DNA of 64,000 nucleotides from Lachnobacterium bovis DSM 14045 (GCF_900107245.1 NZ_FNPG01000005.1:120473-184472); one strand, 5' to 3'. Positions 1-10,689 are shown, counted from the stretch's first letter. Translations and numbers: made by a program. The notes: generated from the letters alone by a model not told the origin.

Positions 1-2
1 TA

Positions 3-344
3 GTTGATAAAAATTCCAACATATATTACATGGACGTTGATAATAATTATTCTCTGGTTAAAACAACTTCCGGTGGGCAACCAAAAACCATAATAAAAGA
101 TAGAGTTGATTGTTACAATGTTGGTAGCAATATTGTCGTTTATCAAAAAAATGATCCAACACAACCTGGATTATTCTACAAGGATTTAAGAAAAAATGAA
201 GAACCAAATGAGATTAAGATTGGTGTTTTCAAAAATATACATATTACATCAAAATATTTATTCTTTACAGATTATTCTTCAAAAGAAGTATATTGTGCAC
301 CTGTTACTGCCCCTGAAAATTTTAAAGTTTTCTTGAATAAATAA
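3..344 (+). CDS. DUF5050-like beta-propeller protein, C-terminal part (5' end outside window)
   Basis: The reading frame is open from base 3, so the gene begins before the window; the first ATG at 30 is internal. The visible 113 residues consist of short repeated units with aromatic pairs (NIYYMD, GLFYKDL, KYLFFTD, EVYCAP), each about 40 residues apart, the pattern of DUF5050 propeller-like proteins that are usually secreted or membrane anchored in Clostridia. Function is unknown; a sensor or surface-binding role is only inferred. It converges on polC, with a symmetrical terminator between them. Confidence 0.55.
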   Translation, partial: VDKNSNIYYMDVDNNYSLVKTTSGGQPKTIIKDRVDCYNVGSNIVVYQKNDPTQPGLFYKDLRKNEEPNEIKIGVFKNIHITSKYLFFTDYSSKEVYCAPVTAPENFKVFLNK

Positions 345-375
345 AATCGAATTATAAATGAAAATATAAAAAATG

Positions 376-448
376 AAAAGAGGTATACAATCATAGTTTT
401 CTATAAGTTTGCCTAACACGGAATTCACCTATGATTAATACCTCTTTT
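376..448. terminator. Bidirectional terminator between DUF5050 gene and polC
   Basis: An 11-bp outer arm (AAAAGAGGTAT at 376-386, ATACCTCTTTT at 438-448) and an inner 8-bp arm (AATCATAG at 389-396, CTATGATT at 429-436) form a long stem. An A-run on one side and a T-run on the other let it stop transcripts from both converging genes. Confidence 0.75.
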
Positions 449-481
449 CTTTAATATTATTAATTTAACTATTTATAAAAT

Positions 482-3400
482 TTATGCAAAATCAAATAAT
501 GACAACTGATTAGATTCTGGAATATCACCTAATAATCCCATCTCTGCCATTTTATCGCAAACCTTTTGTGGAACTTTTGTTCTGTCTTTAAAATCATCTT
601 TCGATAAATATGGGCCATCCTTAGATGCCTCTGCTATATTTATTGCCGCATTATCGCCTAAACCATCTATTGTATTAAACGCTGGCATTAATTTACCATC
701 AATTATTTGAAAACGACTTGGCTTTGCAACATAAACGTCTATTGGCATAAACTCAAAGCCTCTAGCGTACATCTCTTGAACTATCTTCATATCTTTATAT
801 GTATCTTGTTCTTTTTTGGACAAATCTGATCTTTTTTCATATTCATCCATGTAACTTTCTAGTTTTTCCTGTCCCATACACATAAGTTCATAATTAAACG
901 CTGTTGCTCTTATAGAAAAATAAGCTGCATAATATGCTAGCGGATAATAAACCTTACAATACGCTATTCTCCATGCCATCATAACATACGCTGCGGCATG
1001 AGCTTTCGGGAACATGTATTTAATTTTTTCACAAGACCACAAATACCAATCTGGCACTCCATGATCTATCATATCTTGTTTCCATTCATCCCACTCTGCA
1101 CATTTCTTTCCTGCAACTCTACCCTTTCGAACTGCTTCCATTATTTTAAAAGCTTCTTCTGACTCTAATCCTTTCTGAATCAAATACGTCATAATATCAT
1201 CACGAGTACAAATTGCTGTAGAAATTGTAGCTTTTCCTTCTTGAATAAGTGTTTGGGCATTTCCAAGCCATACGTCTGTTCCGTGTGATAATCCTGAAAT
1301 ACGAATCAAATCTGAAAATTCTTTTGGTCTAGTATCTCGAAGCATTCCCATCGCAAAATCAGTTCCAAATTCCGGAATACCAAGAGCGCCCAAATCACAT
1401 CCTCTAATCTCTTCAGGTGTAACGCCTAATGCACTAGTATTTTGGAACAAAGACATAACCGACTTATCATCTAATGGAATTTCAGTAGGATCTAATCCTG
1501 TTAAATCTTGCAGCATTCTAATCATTGTAGGATCATCATGACCTAGAATATCTAATTTTAATAAATTATGATCTATCGAATGATAATCAAAATGTGTTGT
1601 TGTTATATCAACCGTCATATCATTAGCCGGATGTTGAATTGGTGTAAAAGTATATATTTTTTCACCCATAGGTAAAACTACAATACCACCTGGATGTTGT
1701 CCTGTAGTTCTTCTAACACCTACACATCCTTGTACAATTCTATCAATTTCACATACTCTTTTATGAACACCACGCTCTTCATAATAGTTTTTTACAAAAC
1801 CAAATGCTGTTTTATCTGCTAATGTACCTATCGTTCCAGCCTTATATGTCTGACCTTCACCAAAAATAATCTCTGTATATTTATGAGCTTTACTTTGATA
1901 TTCTCCTGAAAAATTCAAGTCAATATCTGGCTCTTTATTTCCTTTAAAACCAAGGAAAGTCTCAAATGGAATATCAAATCCATCTTTTGACAATGGTGTT
2001 CCACAAACCGGACACTTCTTATCTGGCATGTCACATCCTGCTCGACCTGCAAAAGACTTAACTACATCAGAATCAAAATCACTATATTTACAATTTGGGC
2101 AAACGTAATGAGCATGAATAGGATTTACTTCTGTAACACCCGACATAGTTGCCACAAAAGAACTTCCTACAGATCCTCGGGAACCAACTAAGTATCCATC
2201 CTCGTTTGATTTCCATACAAGTTTTTGAGCAATAATATACATTACGGCATATCCATTAGAAATAATAGAGTTTAATTCTCTATCAAGTCTTTCTTTTACA
2301 ATAGGAGGTAAATTCTCGCCATACACTTTATGTGCTTTATTGTAACAAATATCTCTTAACATCTGATCTGAGTTTTCGATTACAGGTGGACATTTATCCG
2401 GGCGTACTGGTGAAATTTTTTCGCACATGTCTGCAATTTTATTTGGATTTTTTATAACAATCTCCTCAGCTTTTGCACTTCCTAAATAAGAAAACTCATT
2501 CAACATTTCTTCAGTAGTGTGCAAATAAAGAGGAGGCTGATTATCTGCATCTTTAAAGCCTTTTCCAGCCATTATGATTCTTCGATAAACTTCATCTTCT
2601 GGATCCATAAAATGAACATCACAAGTGGCAACTACTAATTTATTGAATTCTTCACCTAATTTAACAATTTTTCTATTATAATCTCGTAAATCCTCTAGTG
2701 TCTTTGCTGGATATTTATCATCTTCCAACATAAACTGGTTATTTCCAATTGGTTGGACCTCAAGATAATCATAAAATTCAACTAATCTAGCAATTTCTTC
2801 CTCTGGTCTACCTCCAACTATGGCTTTAAACAATTCTCCTGCTTCACAAGCTGATCCAATCAATAAACCGTCTCTATGTTTTATAAATTCACTTTTAGGT
2901 ATTCTAGGTCTCTTATGGTAGTAAACAACATTAGAATCCGAAACTAGTTTATATAAGTTTGTACGTCCTTGGTCACATGTTGCCAAAATAATTGCATGAT
3001 ACGTTGGCATTTTCATAATTGTCTCTACTGAACAATTTCCAACTTTATTTACTTTATCTAGAGTATCTAAATCACGCTTTTTAAGCATCTCAATAAATTT
3101 TACAAATATTTCAGCTGTACACTCTGCATCATCAACTGCTCTGTGATGATGGTCTAATGAAACACCCACAGCTTTTGCAACTGTATCTAGTTTAAATCTA
3201 TTCAACGATGGTATCAACATTCTAGCTAATGCGACTGTATCAATAATTGTTGGATTAAACTCAATTTCTTGAATTTTACAATTATGTTTGATAAAACTCA
3301 TGTCAAAATCGGCATTATGAGCGACCATTATTGCTCCCTTACAAAATTCAATAAATTTTGGGAGTATTTTTTCGATAACTTCAGCATTTATGACCATACT

Positions 3401-5023
3401 ATCATTAATAGACGTCAATTCCTCAATTCTAAAAGGTATAGGTTCCTGTGGATTTACAAAAGTAGAAAATCGATCTATTATCTTTCCTTTTTCAACTTTA
3501 ACAGCTCCAATCTCAATAATTTTATTATTTTCAGGACTAAATCCCGTTGTTTCTAAGTCAAAAACAACATATGTTTCATCTAAAGATTGATTTCTAGAAT
3601 CCACTATAATATCTTTTGTATCATCTACTAAATATGCTTCTACTCCATAAATAACTTTAAAGTCCGAATCACATCCTTCCACAGCATGATTTGCATCAGG
3701 GAATGCTTGAACATCTCCGTGGTCAGTTATGGCAATAGCTTTGTGTCCCCATTTCATTGCTCTTTTTACAAGTTCTTTTACATCTGTAACGCCATCCATA
3801 TCGCTCATTTTAGTATGACAATGAAGTTCTACTCTTTTTTCTGGTGCAGTATCAATTCTTTCAACTGTAAAATCGTTCATTTTTTTAATACCAACAACAT
3901 TAGTAATTGCAACATCATTATCATATTTATCTAAAGCAGCGTTTCCTTTTACTTTTATAAAAGCACCTTTTTTTACATATGACAAAATATCATCTAATTG
4001 ATCATTTCTAACAAATGCTTTTATGGATATAGAGTCTGTGAAATCAGTAACATTAATGATAACAATATTTTTTTCATTACGTATTTCTCTTGTATCTACT
4101 GATAATATTTTTCCTCTAATTACAACTTCTCCAATTGGCTCATCTAGTTTTTCAATTGCAATTGATTCTTCATCAAAATCTCTACCATAAACAACATCTG
4201 GATTATTTGATTTTTTATATCTATCAAATCTTTTGTTTTCACCTTTAGTAAATCTGCTTTTTTGAGCATTTGAAGAAAAATTCTGATTTGTTGACGTATC
4301 TTGCTGTTTATATGACTCATTTTTATCAATAGTATTTTTCACACTATTAGTAGAATGAGCGTCCTTTTTATCCTCCATATTAGTATTATTAGACCTTGGA
4401 ACACTCTTAACGCTTTCAGTTTCTTGCTTCTTTTGACTAGCAAGATTAGTTCTTTCAACAATATGAGCCACTTCTTCTTGTATCTGTTTTTCGCTGTTTA
4501 TTCTATATTTACTTTCCTGAGGTTCTTTAAACAAAGGATTAATAATTACATCAAATCCACATCTTTCACAAATAACTTTTTCCAAAAAATGAACAATATT
4601 ATCTTTTCTTGTTTTAGCAATAATCGTTTCTTCTAAAACAAGTGTCATATGTTTTTCATCTGTAAAACTAATATCTGCCTTACGAAGTAAATTTCCCTCT
4701 AAAATACTATGTTCATTTAATTCTGAGAAAATACTTTCTTTATATATGTCAAACAATTTTTGCGCATTATATTGACTTGACAACGTGAATTTTTCAATAA
4801 TATTAATTTCAATACTATTTTTTGGAAAAAGTTGATTCTTAATTTCTGATTCAACTAAATGAAGATCTTTCTTAAAAATCAATCTCGTAGAATGTAAATA
4901 AATGCGAATCCGACTATTGTCACGATTCGCACTTACTTTAGTTACTACTGCCTCTGTCATTAATGCATTTACACTATTATCTTTTATCTTTAAGGTTGGA
5001 AAAACATCAAAAAATTTCTTCAA
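482..5023 (-). CDS. polC: DNA polymerase III subunit alpha, Gram-positive PolC type
   Basis: This is the replicative polymerase of low-G+C Gram-positives, with built-in proofreading. Order of parts: N-terminal domain (1-200), a Ser/Lys/Asn-rich linker (about 200-275), OB fold (about 295-380), split PHP domain (HCHTKMSDMDG, near 400), DEDDh exonuclease (VVFDLETTGF, near 490), then the C-family polymerase core with PDIDLNF and a C-terminal QLSLF clamp-binding motif. At about 1513 residues it is slightly longer than the B. subtilis protein, mostly through the linker. A TTG start at 5023 is chosen because GGGGAGAG lies just upstream; a TTG 15 bases earlier is inside that site. It follows ispG by two bases and is probably translationally coupled. 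Confidence 0.97.
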   Translation of the reverse strand: MKKFFDVFPTLKIKDNSVNALMTEAVVTKVSANRDNSRIRIYLHSTRLIFKKDLHLVESEIKNQLFPKNSIEINIIEKFTLSSQYNAQKLFDIYKESIFSELNEHSILEGNLLRKADISFTDEKHMTLVLEETIIAKTRKDNIVHFLEKVICERCGFDVIINPLFKEPQESKYRINSEKQIQEEVAHIVERTNLASQKKQETESVKSVPRSNNTNMEDKKDAHSTNSVKNTIDKNESYKQQDTSTNQNFSSNAQKSRFTKGENKRFDRYKKSNNPDVVYGRDFDEESIAIEKLDEPIGEVVIRGKILSVDTREIRNEKNIVIINVTDFTDSISIKAFVRNDQLDDILSYVKKGAFIKVKGNAALDKYDNDVAITNVVGIKKMNDFTVERIDTAPEKRVELHCHTKMSDMDGVTDVKELVKRAMKWGHKAIAITDHGDVQAFPDANHAVEGCDSDFKVIYGVEAYLVDDTKDIIVDSRNQSLDETYVVFDLETTGFSPENNKIIEIGAVKVEKGKIIDRFSTFVNPQEPIPFRIEELTSINDSMVINAEVIEKILPKFIEFCKGAIMVAHNADFDMSFIKHNCKIQEIEFNPTIIDTVALARMLIPSLNRFKLDTVAKAVGVSLDHHHRAVDDAECTAEIFVKFIEMLKKRDLDTLDKVNKVGNCSVETIMKMPTYHAIILATCDQGRTNLYKLVSDSNVVYYHKRPRIPKSEFIKHRDGLLIGSACEAGELFKAIVGGRPEEEIARLVEFYDYLEVQPIGNNQFMLEDDKYPAKTLEDLRDYNRKIVKLGEEFNKLVVATCDVHFMDPEDEVYRRIIMAGKGFKDADNQPPLYLHTTEEMLNEFSYLGSAKAEEIVIKNPNKIADMCEKISPVRPDKCPPVIENSDQMLRDICYNKAHKVYGENLPPIVKERLDRELNSIISNGYAVMYIIAQKLVWKSNEDGYLVGSRGSVGSSFVATMSGVTEVNPIHAHYVCPNCKYSDFDSDVVKSFAGRAGCDMPDKKCPVCGTPLSKDGFDIPFETFLGFKGNKEPDIDLNFSGEYQSKAHKYTEIIFGEGQTYKAGTIGTLADKTAFGFVKNYYEERGVHKRVCEIDRIVQGCVGVRRTTGQHPGGIVVLPMGEKIYTFTPIQHPANDMTVDITTTHFDYHSIDHNLLKLDILGHDDPTMIRMLQDLTGLDPTEIPLDDKSVMSLFQNTSALGVTPEEIRGCDLGALGIPEFGTDFAMGMLRDTRPKEFSDLIRISGLSHGTDVWLGNAQTLIQEGKATISTAICTRDDIMTYLIQKGLESEEAFKIMEAVRKGRVAGKKCAEWDEWKQDMIDHGVPDWYLWSCEKIKYMFPKAHAAAYVMMAWRIAYCKVYYPLAYYAAYFSIRATAFNYELMCMGQEKLESYMDEYEKRSDLSKKEQDTYKDMKIVQEMYARGFEFMPIDVYVAKPSRFQIIDGKLMPAFNTIDGLGDNAAINIAEASKDGPYLSKDDFKDRTKVPQKVCDKMAEMGLLGDIPESNQLSLFDFA

Positions 5024-5025
5024 TT

Positions 5026-6081
5026 TTACTCTCCCCAATGATCTAACTCATTTTTTAATTCTGATAAAAGTTCAGCTTCAGGAACTTTTTTAAAAATCTC
5101 ACCTTTTTTTATGATTAATCCTTCACCCTTGCCTCCTGCAATTCCTAAATCAGCTTCTTTGGCTTCGCCTGGACCATTAACAACACAACCCATTACAGCT
5201 ACTTTTATATCTAACGAATAATTTGCCACTAATTCCTCAACTTCATTAGCAAGCTTGATAAGATTAATCTGTGTTCTACCACAGGTAGGGCATGAAACAA
5301 CCTCTACTCCACCTTTTCTAAGGCCTAATGTCTTTAAAATCATTTTAGCAGTAATAATCTCTTGTTCTGGATCACCTGTTAGAGAAACCCTAATTGTATC
5401 TCCAATTCCTTTATTTAAAATAATTCCCAAACCAATTGAAGATTTAATATTACCACGCAAAATAGTTCCCGACTCTGTAATTCCTACGTGCAATGGATAA
5501 TTTGTTTTGTCTGCAATTAATTCATGCGCTTTTACACTCATTAAAACATCTGAGGATTTAATACTAATCACAAGATTATCATATCCTAAATCTTCAATTA
5601 TACGTACTTTATCTAACGCACTCTCTACTAAACCTTCAGCAGTAACCCCTGAATACTTTGCGACTATATCCTTTTCTAAAGAACCTGAATTAACACCAAC
5701 TCTAATTGGAATATTTTTTTCTTTTGCAGCATCGACAACAGCTTTAATTTTATCAATGGAACCAATATTTCCTGGATTAATCCTAATTTTATCTGCTCCA
5801 TTTTCAATAGCTAATAACGCTAATCTATAATCAAAATGAATATCCGCAACTAAAGGAATATTAATCTGTTTTTTTATTTCTTTAATTGCATATGCTGCTT
5901 CTTTGGTTGGAACAGCACATCTGATAATATCGCAACCAGCTTTTTCGAGCCTTTTGATTTGTTCAACAGTTGCTTCAACATCCTCTGTTTTGGTATTAGT
6001 CATAGACTGAATCAAAATGGGATTATTACCTCCTATGACTTTATTACCGATTTTCACAACCTTTGTTTCTTTTCTCGACAT
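5026..6081 (-). CDS. ispG: 4-hydroxy-3-methylbut-2-enyl diphosphate synthase (flavodoxin/ferredoxin)
   Basis: IspG makes HMBPP from MEcPP in the DXP isoprenoid pathway using a [4Fe-4S] cluster. The N-terminal TIM barrel starts with the QSMTNT motif; the cluster ligands are visible as SCPTCGR and GCVVNGPGE in the C-terminal third. The 351-residue length is normal. The frame is open to a TTG at 6096, but that codon overlaps the TGGAGG site, so the ATG at 6081, eight bases after it, is the start. It lies between rseP and polC in the lipid-precursor operon, which also holds dxr. Confidence 0.97.
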   Translation of the reverse strand: MSRKETKVVKIGNKVIGGNNPILIQSMTNTKTEDVEATVEQIKRLEKAGCDIIRCAVPTKEAAYAIKEIKKQINIPLVADIHFDYRLALLAIENGADKIRINPGNIGSIDKIKAVVDAAKEKNIPIRVGVNSGSLEKDIVAKYSGVTAEGLVESALDKVRIIEDLGYDNLVISIKSSDVLMSVKAHELIADKTNYPLHVGITESGTILRGNIKSSIGLGIILNKGIGDTIRVSLTGDPEQEIITAKMILKTLGLRKGGVEVVSCPTCGRTQINLIKLANEVEELVANYSLDIKVAVMGCVVNGPGEAKEADLGIAGGKGEGLIIKKGEIFKKVPEAELLSELKNELDHWGE

Positions 6082-6099
6082 AAAAACAGCCTCCAAAAT

Positions 6100-7149
6100 T
6101 TATATCAAAATCTTTCTAATATCATTAAACATTACTAAAACCATAATACCTAACAATAATACAATTCCTACTAAATTGACTAGTCCTTCTTTTTCTCGAT
6201 TTACATCTTTTTTGAAAACCTTTTTCATAATAGCTTCAACAATTAAGAAAAATAACCTTCCACCATCTAGCGCAGGAATTGGAATTAGATTCATAACACC
6301 TAAATTCATCGATAAAAGAGAAGCAGAGCTTAATAAAAATAAAAATGCTACTCCTAATCCCTGTTGACTCTTTGCTTCATTATAATTACTTCCCATGTCT
6401 TTTACAATTCCAACGGGACCACTTAATTCGTTTGCACTTATTTTACCTCTACCTAACATCTTCAAACTATCAATAGTTGTGTAGACATAATATTTACATC
6501 TATACAATCCGTGAACAGTAGAATCAAATAAATTAGGATTTTTATTATAATCTCCACCTGCAATACCATATAAATATTGCTTGGTTTTTTTATCATATTT
6601 AGGTTTTACTTCCGTTGATAGAATCTTACCATTTCTTTTATACTCTATAGTTATTTTTTTATTTGGATGAAAAAATCTATATGTTGATACTTCAGAAAAG
6701 AAATGAATCCTCTTGCCATCAATTCTTAGCAATTCATCATTCGCCTTTAAATTTGCCTCAGCAGCAGCTGAATTTTTCTGAACACCAACTATTTTGGTAG
6801 TATCATATCCTGAAACCATTATAACAATCGTAGCAAAGACAAACGCCATTATAAAATTAAAAAAAGGTCCAGCAAAAACTATACCCATTCGGCCTAAAAT
6901 AGAAGCATTATTAAACGATCTTCCATCACTGCTTTCTTCATCTTCACCTTCCATCATACATGCTCCACCAAAAGGCAAGGCTTTAATAGAATATTTTGTC
7001 TCACCTTTTTGTATTCCAAAAAGCGTAGGTCCAAGTCCTAGCGAAAATTCATTTACTTTTACATTATTCAATTTTGCAAATAAAAAATGCCCTAATTCAT
7101 GAAATAAAACAATTACACTAAATACAATTATTGCAATTATTATACTCAT
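6100..7149 (-). CDS. rseP: RIP metalloprotease, site-2 protease (RseP/RasP)
   Basis: This is an intramembrane zinc protease of family M50, which cleaves anti-sigma factors and leftover signal peptides inside the membrane. The first transmembrane helix carries the HELGH zinc motif (residues about 17-21). A PDZ domain follows (about 115-180), and the third zinc ligand is in the C-terminal LDGGRL motif. Length (349) is smaller than E. coli RseP because there is one PDZ domain, as in Firmicutes. It begins one base after dxr ends and is part of the same operon. Confidence 0.95.
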   Translation of the reverse strand: MSIIIAIIVFSVIVLFHELGHFLFAKLNNVKVNEFSLGLGPTLFGIQKGETKYSIKALPFGGACMMEGEDEESSDGRSFNNASILGRMGIVFAGPFFNFIMAFVFATIVIMVSGYDTTKIVGVQKNSAAAEANLKANDELLRIDGKRIHFFSEVSTYRFFHPNKKITIEYKRNGKILSTEVKPKYDKKTKQYLYGIAGGDYNKNPNLFDSTVHGLYRCKYYVYTTIDSLKMLGRGKISANELSGPVGIVKDMGSNYNEAKSQQGLGVAFLFLLSSASLLSMNLGVMNLIPIPALDGGRLFFLIVEAIMKKVFKKDVNREKEGLVNLVGIVLLLGIMVLVMFNDIRKILI

Positions 7150-7150
7150 C

Positions 7151-8293
7151 TTACCACCTTTCTCCTATAAAATCGTAGGTATTATTTTCAGTCTCTAAAA
7201 TATTGTCAAGACTAGGTGTTTCAATAAATTCCATTTCTCCCATACACGCTTGAATAATATCAATTATTTCAAGATAATTAATTTTATTATCTAAAAACAT
7301 TGCAACAGCTTTTTCATTTGCAGCATTAAAAATAGTTGGCATATTACCACCTTTTTCAATTGCTTCATATGCAAGTGATAAGCCCTTAAATGTATCTAAA
7401 TCAGGCTTTTCAAAAGATAAATCACCTAACTCGAACAAATCTAATCTTTTTCCTGATAAACTACGGCGTAATGGATAATATAAAGCATACTGAATTGGTA
7501 ATCTCATATCCGGTGTGCCTAACTGAGCAATTACTGCCCCATCCTCATATTCTACAGCAGAATGAATAACACTCTGTGGATGTACTAAAACCTGAATCTG
7601 CTTTGCCTCAACACCGAAAAGCCATTTTGCCTCCATTACTTCTAATCCTTTATTTACTAGAGTTGAAGAATCTATAGTGATTTTTCTACCCATCGACCAA
7701 TTAGGGTGATTCAAAGCATCTTCTACACGAACATTTTTTAAATCTGATATTTTCTTTCCTCTAAATGGTCCACCAGAGGCTGTAAGCAGTATCTTACTAA
7801 TCCTATTATAATTTTCACCATTTAATGACTGAAAAATAGCACTATGCTCACTATCAACTGGTAAAATCTTAACTCCATTTTCTCTTGCTAGTGGCATAAT
7901 AATATGTCCTGCTGTTACTAAAGTTTCTTTATTAGCTAATGCTATATCTTTCTTACTTTCTATAGCAGCTATTGTTGGACGAATTCCTAACATTCCAACA
8001 ACAGCAGTTACAACGACATCAGCTTCTTTTACAGTTGCAACTTCAATAAGCCCTTCTATTCCAGATGTAACCTTTATATCTAAATCTTTGACTGCAACTT
8101 CAAATTCTCTAGCTTTTCTTTCATCATACACACATACTATCTTCGGTCTATATTTTCTTACCTGTTTTTCTAAAATATCTATATTTCCTTTGCATGAAAG
8201 GGCTACAACATTTAAATCACCCTGTTCTTCTACAACCTCTAATGTCTGCTTACCTATAGAACCTGTAGAACCTAAAATAGCAATACTTCTCAC
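7151..8293 (-). CDS. dxr: 1-deoxy-D-xylulose 5-phosphate reductoisomerase
   Basis: Dxr converts DXP to MEP with NADPH and a divalent metal, the committed step of the DXP pathway. The Rossmann motif GSTGSIG is at residues 8-14; metal and substrate motifs PVDSEHSA and SGGPFRG follow at about 147-185, and NHPNWSMG is the flexible lid. The 380-residue length is typical. The start is a GTG preceded by AAGGAG. Together with ispG and uppS, this cluster carries isoprenoid synthesis through to undecaprenyl diphosphate, though other pathway genes are elsewhere. Confidence 0.97.
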   Translation of the reverse strand: MRSIAILGSTGSIGKQTLEVVEEQGDLNVVALSCKGNIDILEKQVRKYRPKIVCVYDERKAREFEVAVKDLDIKVTSGIEGLIEVATVKEADVVVTAVVGMLGIRPTIAAIESKKDIALANKETLVTAGHIIMPLARENGVKILPVDSEHSAIFQSLNGENYNRISKILLTASGGPFRGKKISDLKNVRVEDALNHPNWSMGRKITIDSSTLVNKGLEVMEAKWLFGVEAKQIQVLVHPQSVIHSAVEYEDGAVIAQLGTPDMRLPIQYALYYPLRRSLSGKRLDLFELGDLSFEKPDLDTFKGLSLAYEAIEKGGNMPTIFNAANEKAVAMFLDNKINYLEIIDIIQACMGEMEFIETPSLDNILETENNTYDFIGERW

Positions 8294-8388
8294 TTTGATA
8301 CTCCTTTATAAATCATAGTACTTGTAATTATAATACTATTAAAACTTAGATTCAATAAACTAAATTTAAACTTTTGTTCACATTTATA

Positions 8389-9189
8389 CTAAAGCGTATA
8401 ATATGCTAAATAATAAATAATTGGTGCAGTTATAATCATACTATCAAATCTATCAAGAATCCCACCATGCCCTGGAATCAATTTACCATAATCTTTGATT
8501 TCATAATTTCTTTTAATCGCCGATGCTGTTAAATCACCAACCATTGAGACAAATGCTGCAATTGCTGATACAATAGCCAAAATCATAATCTCTTTTACAT
8601 CAATTTTCATGTTTCTTCTGAAAATTGATAAATAAACCACTGTTAAAATTACTGTTCCTAAAACACCTCCAATTGCACCCTCAACGGATTTTTTAGGGCT
8701 AAGTTTAGGTGACATTTTATGTTTTCCAAATAGTTTTCCCGCACAATATGCACATGTATCACATCCCCAAGAGCATAAAAAGATTAAAAATGCTATATAA
8801 ACACCATTTGTTAAATTTCTAATTTGATAAATATACGAAAGCATCACAGCAACATAGAAAATACCAAAGAAACAAGTTGTAATTTGATTTGCCTTATATT
8901 TAGGATATGTAAAGACATACACAAACATAATAAAAATCATTGTTGCCATAGCAATTAACGCAACATCATTAGCAAAATGTAGTTTTAAATTAAGATAATA
9001 TGCAATAGCTGAGGCATAACCAACAAAGCCAAGGATATTATCATGTATTTTAAATATACGGTATAACTCAAACATACCTACTAACGAAATCGCCATAGTA
9101 GAAAAGAGTAGGATTTCTTTTCCTGTTATAATCAAAAAAATTGAAAGTGCAACTAATACAATTCCACTTAAAAGTCTAGTTTTAAACAT
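8389..9189 (-). CDS. cdsA: Phosphatidate cytidylyltransferase (CDP-diglyceride synthase)
   Basis: CdsA activates phosphatidic acid with CTP to CDP-diacylglycerol, the branch point to membrane phospholipids. The protein has about eight hydrophobic segments, and the family signature is complete near the C-terminus (SAIKRNYEIKD followed by PGHGGILDRFDS). Length 266 is normal. It sits 95 bases upstream of dxr in the same direction; the gap shows no clear terminator. Confidence 0.96.
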   Translation of the reverse strand: MFKTRLLSGIVLVALSIFLIITGKEILLFSTMAISLVGMFELYRIFKIHDNILGFVGYASAIAYYLNLKLHFANDVALIAMATMIFIMFVYVFTYPKYKANQITTCFFGIFYVAVMLSYIYQIRNLTNGVYIAFLIFLCSWGCDTCAYCAGKLFGKHKMSPKLSPKKSVEGAIGGVLGTVILTVVYLSIFRRNMKIDVKEIMILAIVSAIAAFVSMVGDLTASAIKRNYEIKDYGKLIPGHGGILDRFDSMIITAPIIYYLAYYTL

Positions 9190-9310
9190 TAATTTAGTCT
9201 CCTTACTAACTCATTTTACATAATTTATCATGCTACATAATAAAGATAAATCATATTATACTTTACAAACATATTCTATTATATATCATAAAAAGGAAAA
9301 GTAAAATCTT

Positions 9311-10048
9311 TTACTCTTCTATTTTGCCAAATCTTCTATCTCTTTTTGTATATTCTTTGACTGCTTCTAACAATTCCTCCCCATGAAATGCTGGCCAAGG
9401 AGTCTCCGTAAAATAGAATTCACTATAAGCCAATTGCCATAATAAGTAATTAGATAATCGTTGTTCCCCACTAGTTCTAATCATCAAATCTGGATCTGGA
9501 ATATCCTTCGTATCTAAATAAGAAGAAAATAGTTGCTCATCAATAGCTTCTTTTTTTAGAAAACCATTTTCGATATCTTCTGAAATATTTTTTATTGCAC
9601 GAACCATTTCGTCTCTACTTCCATAGTTAATGGCAATAGATAAATTTAGTCCATTATTATGCGAAGAAATTTCTTCTAACTCTTTTATCTTTTCTTGAAA
9701 TTTATCTGTTAATTTTGTTTTATCTCCAATAACTCTAACTCTCATATTATTTTTGTTAGCAGTCTTTATACATGTTGATAAGTAATTACCTAATAATTTC
9801 ATTAAAGCCTTTACTTCCGTATCTGGTCTTTTCCAATTTTCTGTTGAAAATGCATACAATGTCAAATATTTAATTCCCAAATCGTTTGCAGCTTTACATA
9901 CTCGTTCAACATTTTTTGCACCTACTGTATGTCCATATGTTCTTGGTTTTCCTTGGCTTTTAGCCCATCTTCCATTTCCATCTAAAATTATTGCTACATG
10001 ATTAGGAATTTTTAATTTATCTTTTATTTCATCAATATTATTAGCCAT
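9311..10048 (-). CDS. uppS: Isoprenyl transferase, undecaprenyl diphosphate synthase
   Basis: This is a cis-prenyltransferase that extends FPP with IPP to the C55 carrier for peptidoglycan and wall polymers. The catalytic Asp motif ILDGNGRWAK is at residues 21-30, then TLYAFSTENWKRP and the C-terminal IRTSGEQRLSNYLLWQ motif. Length 245 is typical. It starts after an AGGAG site. It is preceded by a short hairpin that separates it from frr but has no T-run. Confidence 0.97.
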   Translation of the reverse strand: MANNIDEIKDKLKIPNHVAIILDGNGRWAKSQGKPRTYGHTVGAKNVERVCKAANDLGIKYLTLYAFSTENWKRPDTEVKALMKLLGNYLSTCIKTANKNNMRVRVIGDKTKLTDKFQEKIKELEEISSHNNGLNLSIAINYGSRDEMVRAIKNISEDIENGFLKKEAIDEQLFSSYLDTKDIPDPDLMIRTSGEQRLSNYLLWQLAYSEFYFTETPWPAFHGEELLEAVKEYTKRDRRFGKIEE

Positions 10049-10070
10049 TAAATTTTCTCCTTATGTAGAA

Positions 10071-10100
10071 AGTGGGACATGTGAAAAACCATGCCCCACT
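10071..10100 (-). other. Intergenic hairpin between frr and uppS
   Basis: AGTGGGACATG (10071-10081) pairs with CATGCCCCACT (10090-10100) with one G-T pair. No T-run follows on the minus strand, so this looks like a processing or stability hairpin in the operon mRNA, not a full terminator. Confidence 0.4.
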
Positions 10101-10134
10101 AGTCTAATTACTATTTTATAAAGATGTCAAAACT

Positions 10135-10689
10135 TTAAACAGTCATGATTTCTTTTGCTTTTACTTCAACAGCTTTATCAATCTTTTTGATAAATTCATC
10201 TGTTAATTTTTGAGCACTATCTTCTAAATCTTTGATTTCATCTTCTGAAATATCACCTTCCTTGCTAAGTTTCTTAAATGAATCCTTAGCATCTCTTCTG
10301 ATATTTCTGATAGCAACTTTGGCATCTTCACCTTTTTTCTTTATATCTTTTGCTAGATCTTTACGTCTTTCCTCTGTTAATTCTGGGAAAACAAGACGTA
10401 CAACTTTACCATCATTAGTTGGATTTAATCCTAAGTCGGAAACTAAAATAGCTTTTTCAATTTCTTTTACAAGCGAAGCTTCCCATGGTTGAATTTGAAT
10501 CATTCTTGGTTCAGGAACAGATACATTTGCTACCTGATTAAGTGCTGTTGGTGTTCCATAATAATCTACACGAATTCTATCAAGAACATGAGGATTAGCT
10601 CTACCTGCTCTAATCGATGCATATTCTTCTTCAAGGTTTCTTAAAGATTTCTGCATCTTCTCTTCATACAATTTAAGTCTCTCATCCAT
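10135..10689 (-). CDS. frr: Ribosome recycling factor
   Basis: RRF splits post-termination ribosomes together with EF-G. The protein is 184 residues, nearly all helical, with the family marks [13 protein letters not shown] near residue 28 and the conserved [11 protein letters not shown] region near 105. It is 15 bases downstream of pyrH, the usual bacterial order (rpsB-tsf-pyrH-frr-uppS-cdsA); here bactofilin and an intergenic region break the link to tsf. Confidence 0.98.
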   Translation of the reverse strand: MDERLKLYEEKMQKSLRNLEEEYASIRAGRANPHVLDRIRVDYYGTPTALNQVANVSVPEPRMIQIQPWEASLVKEIEKAILVSDLGLNPTNDGKVVRLVFPELTEERRKDLAKDIKKKGEDAKVAIRNIRRDAKDSFKKLSKEGDISEDEIKDLEDSAQKLTDEFIKKIDKAVEVKAKEIMTV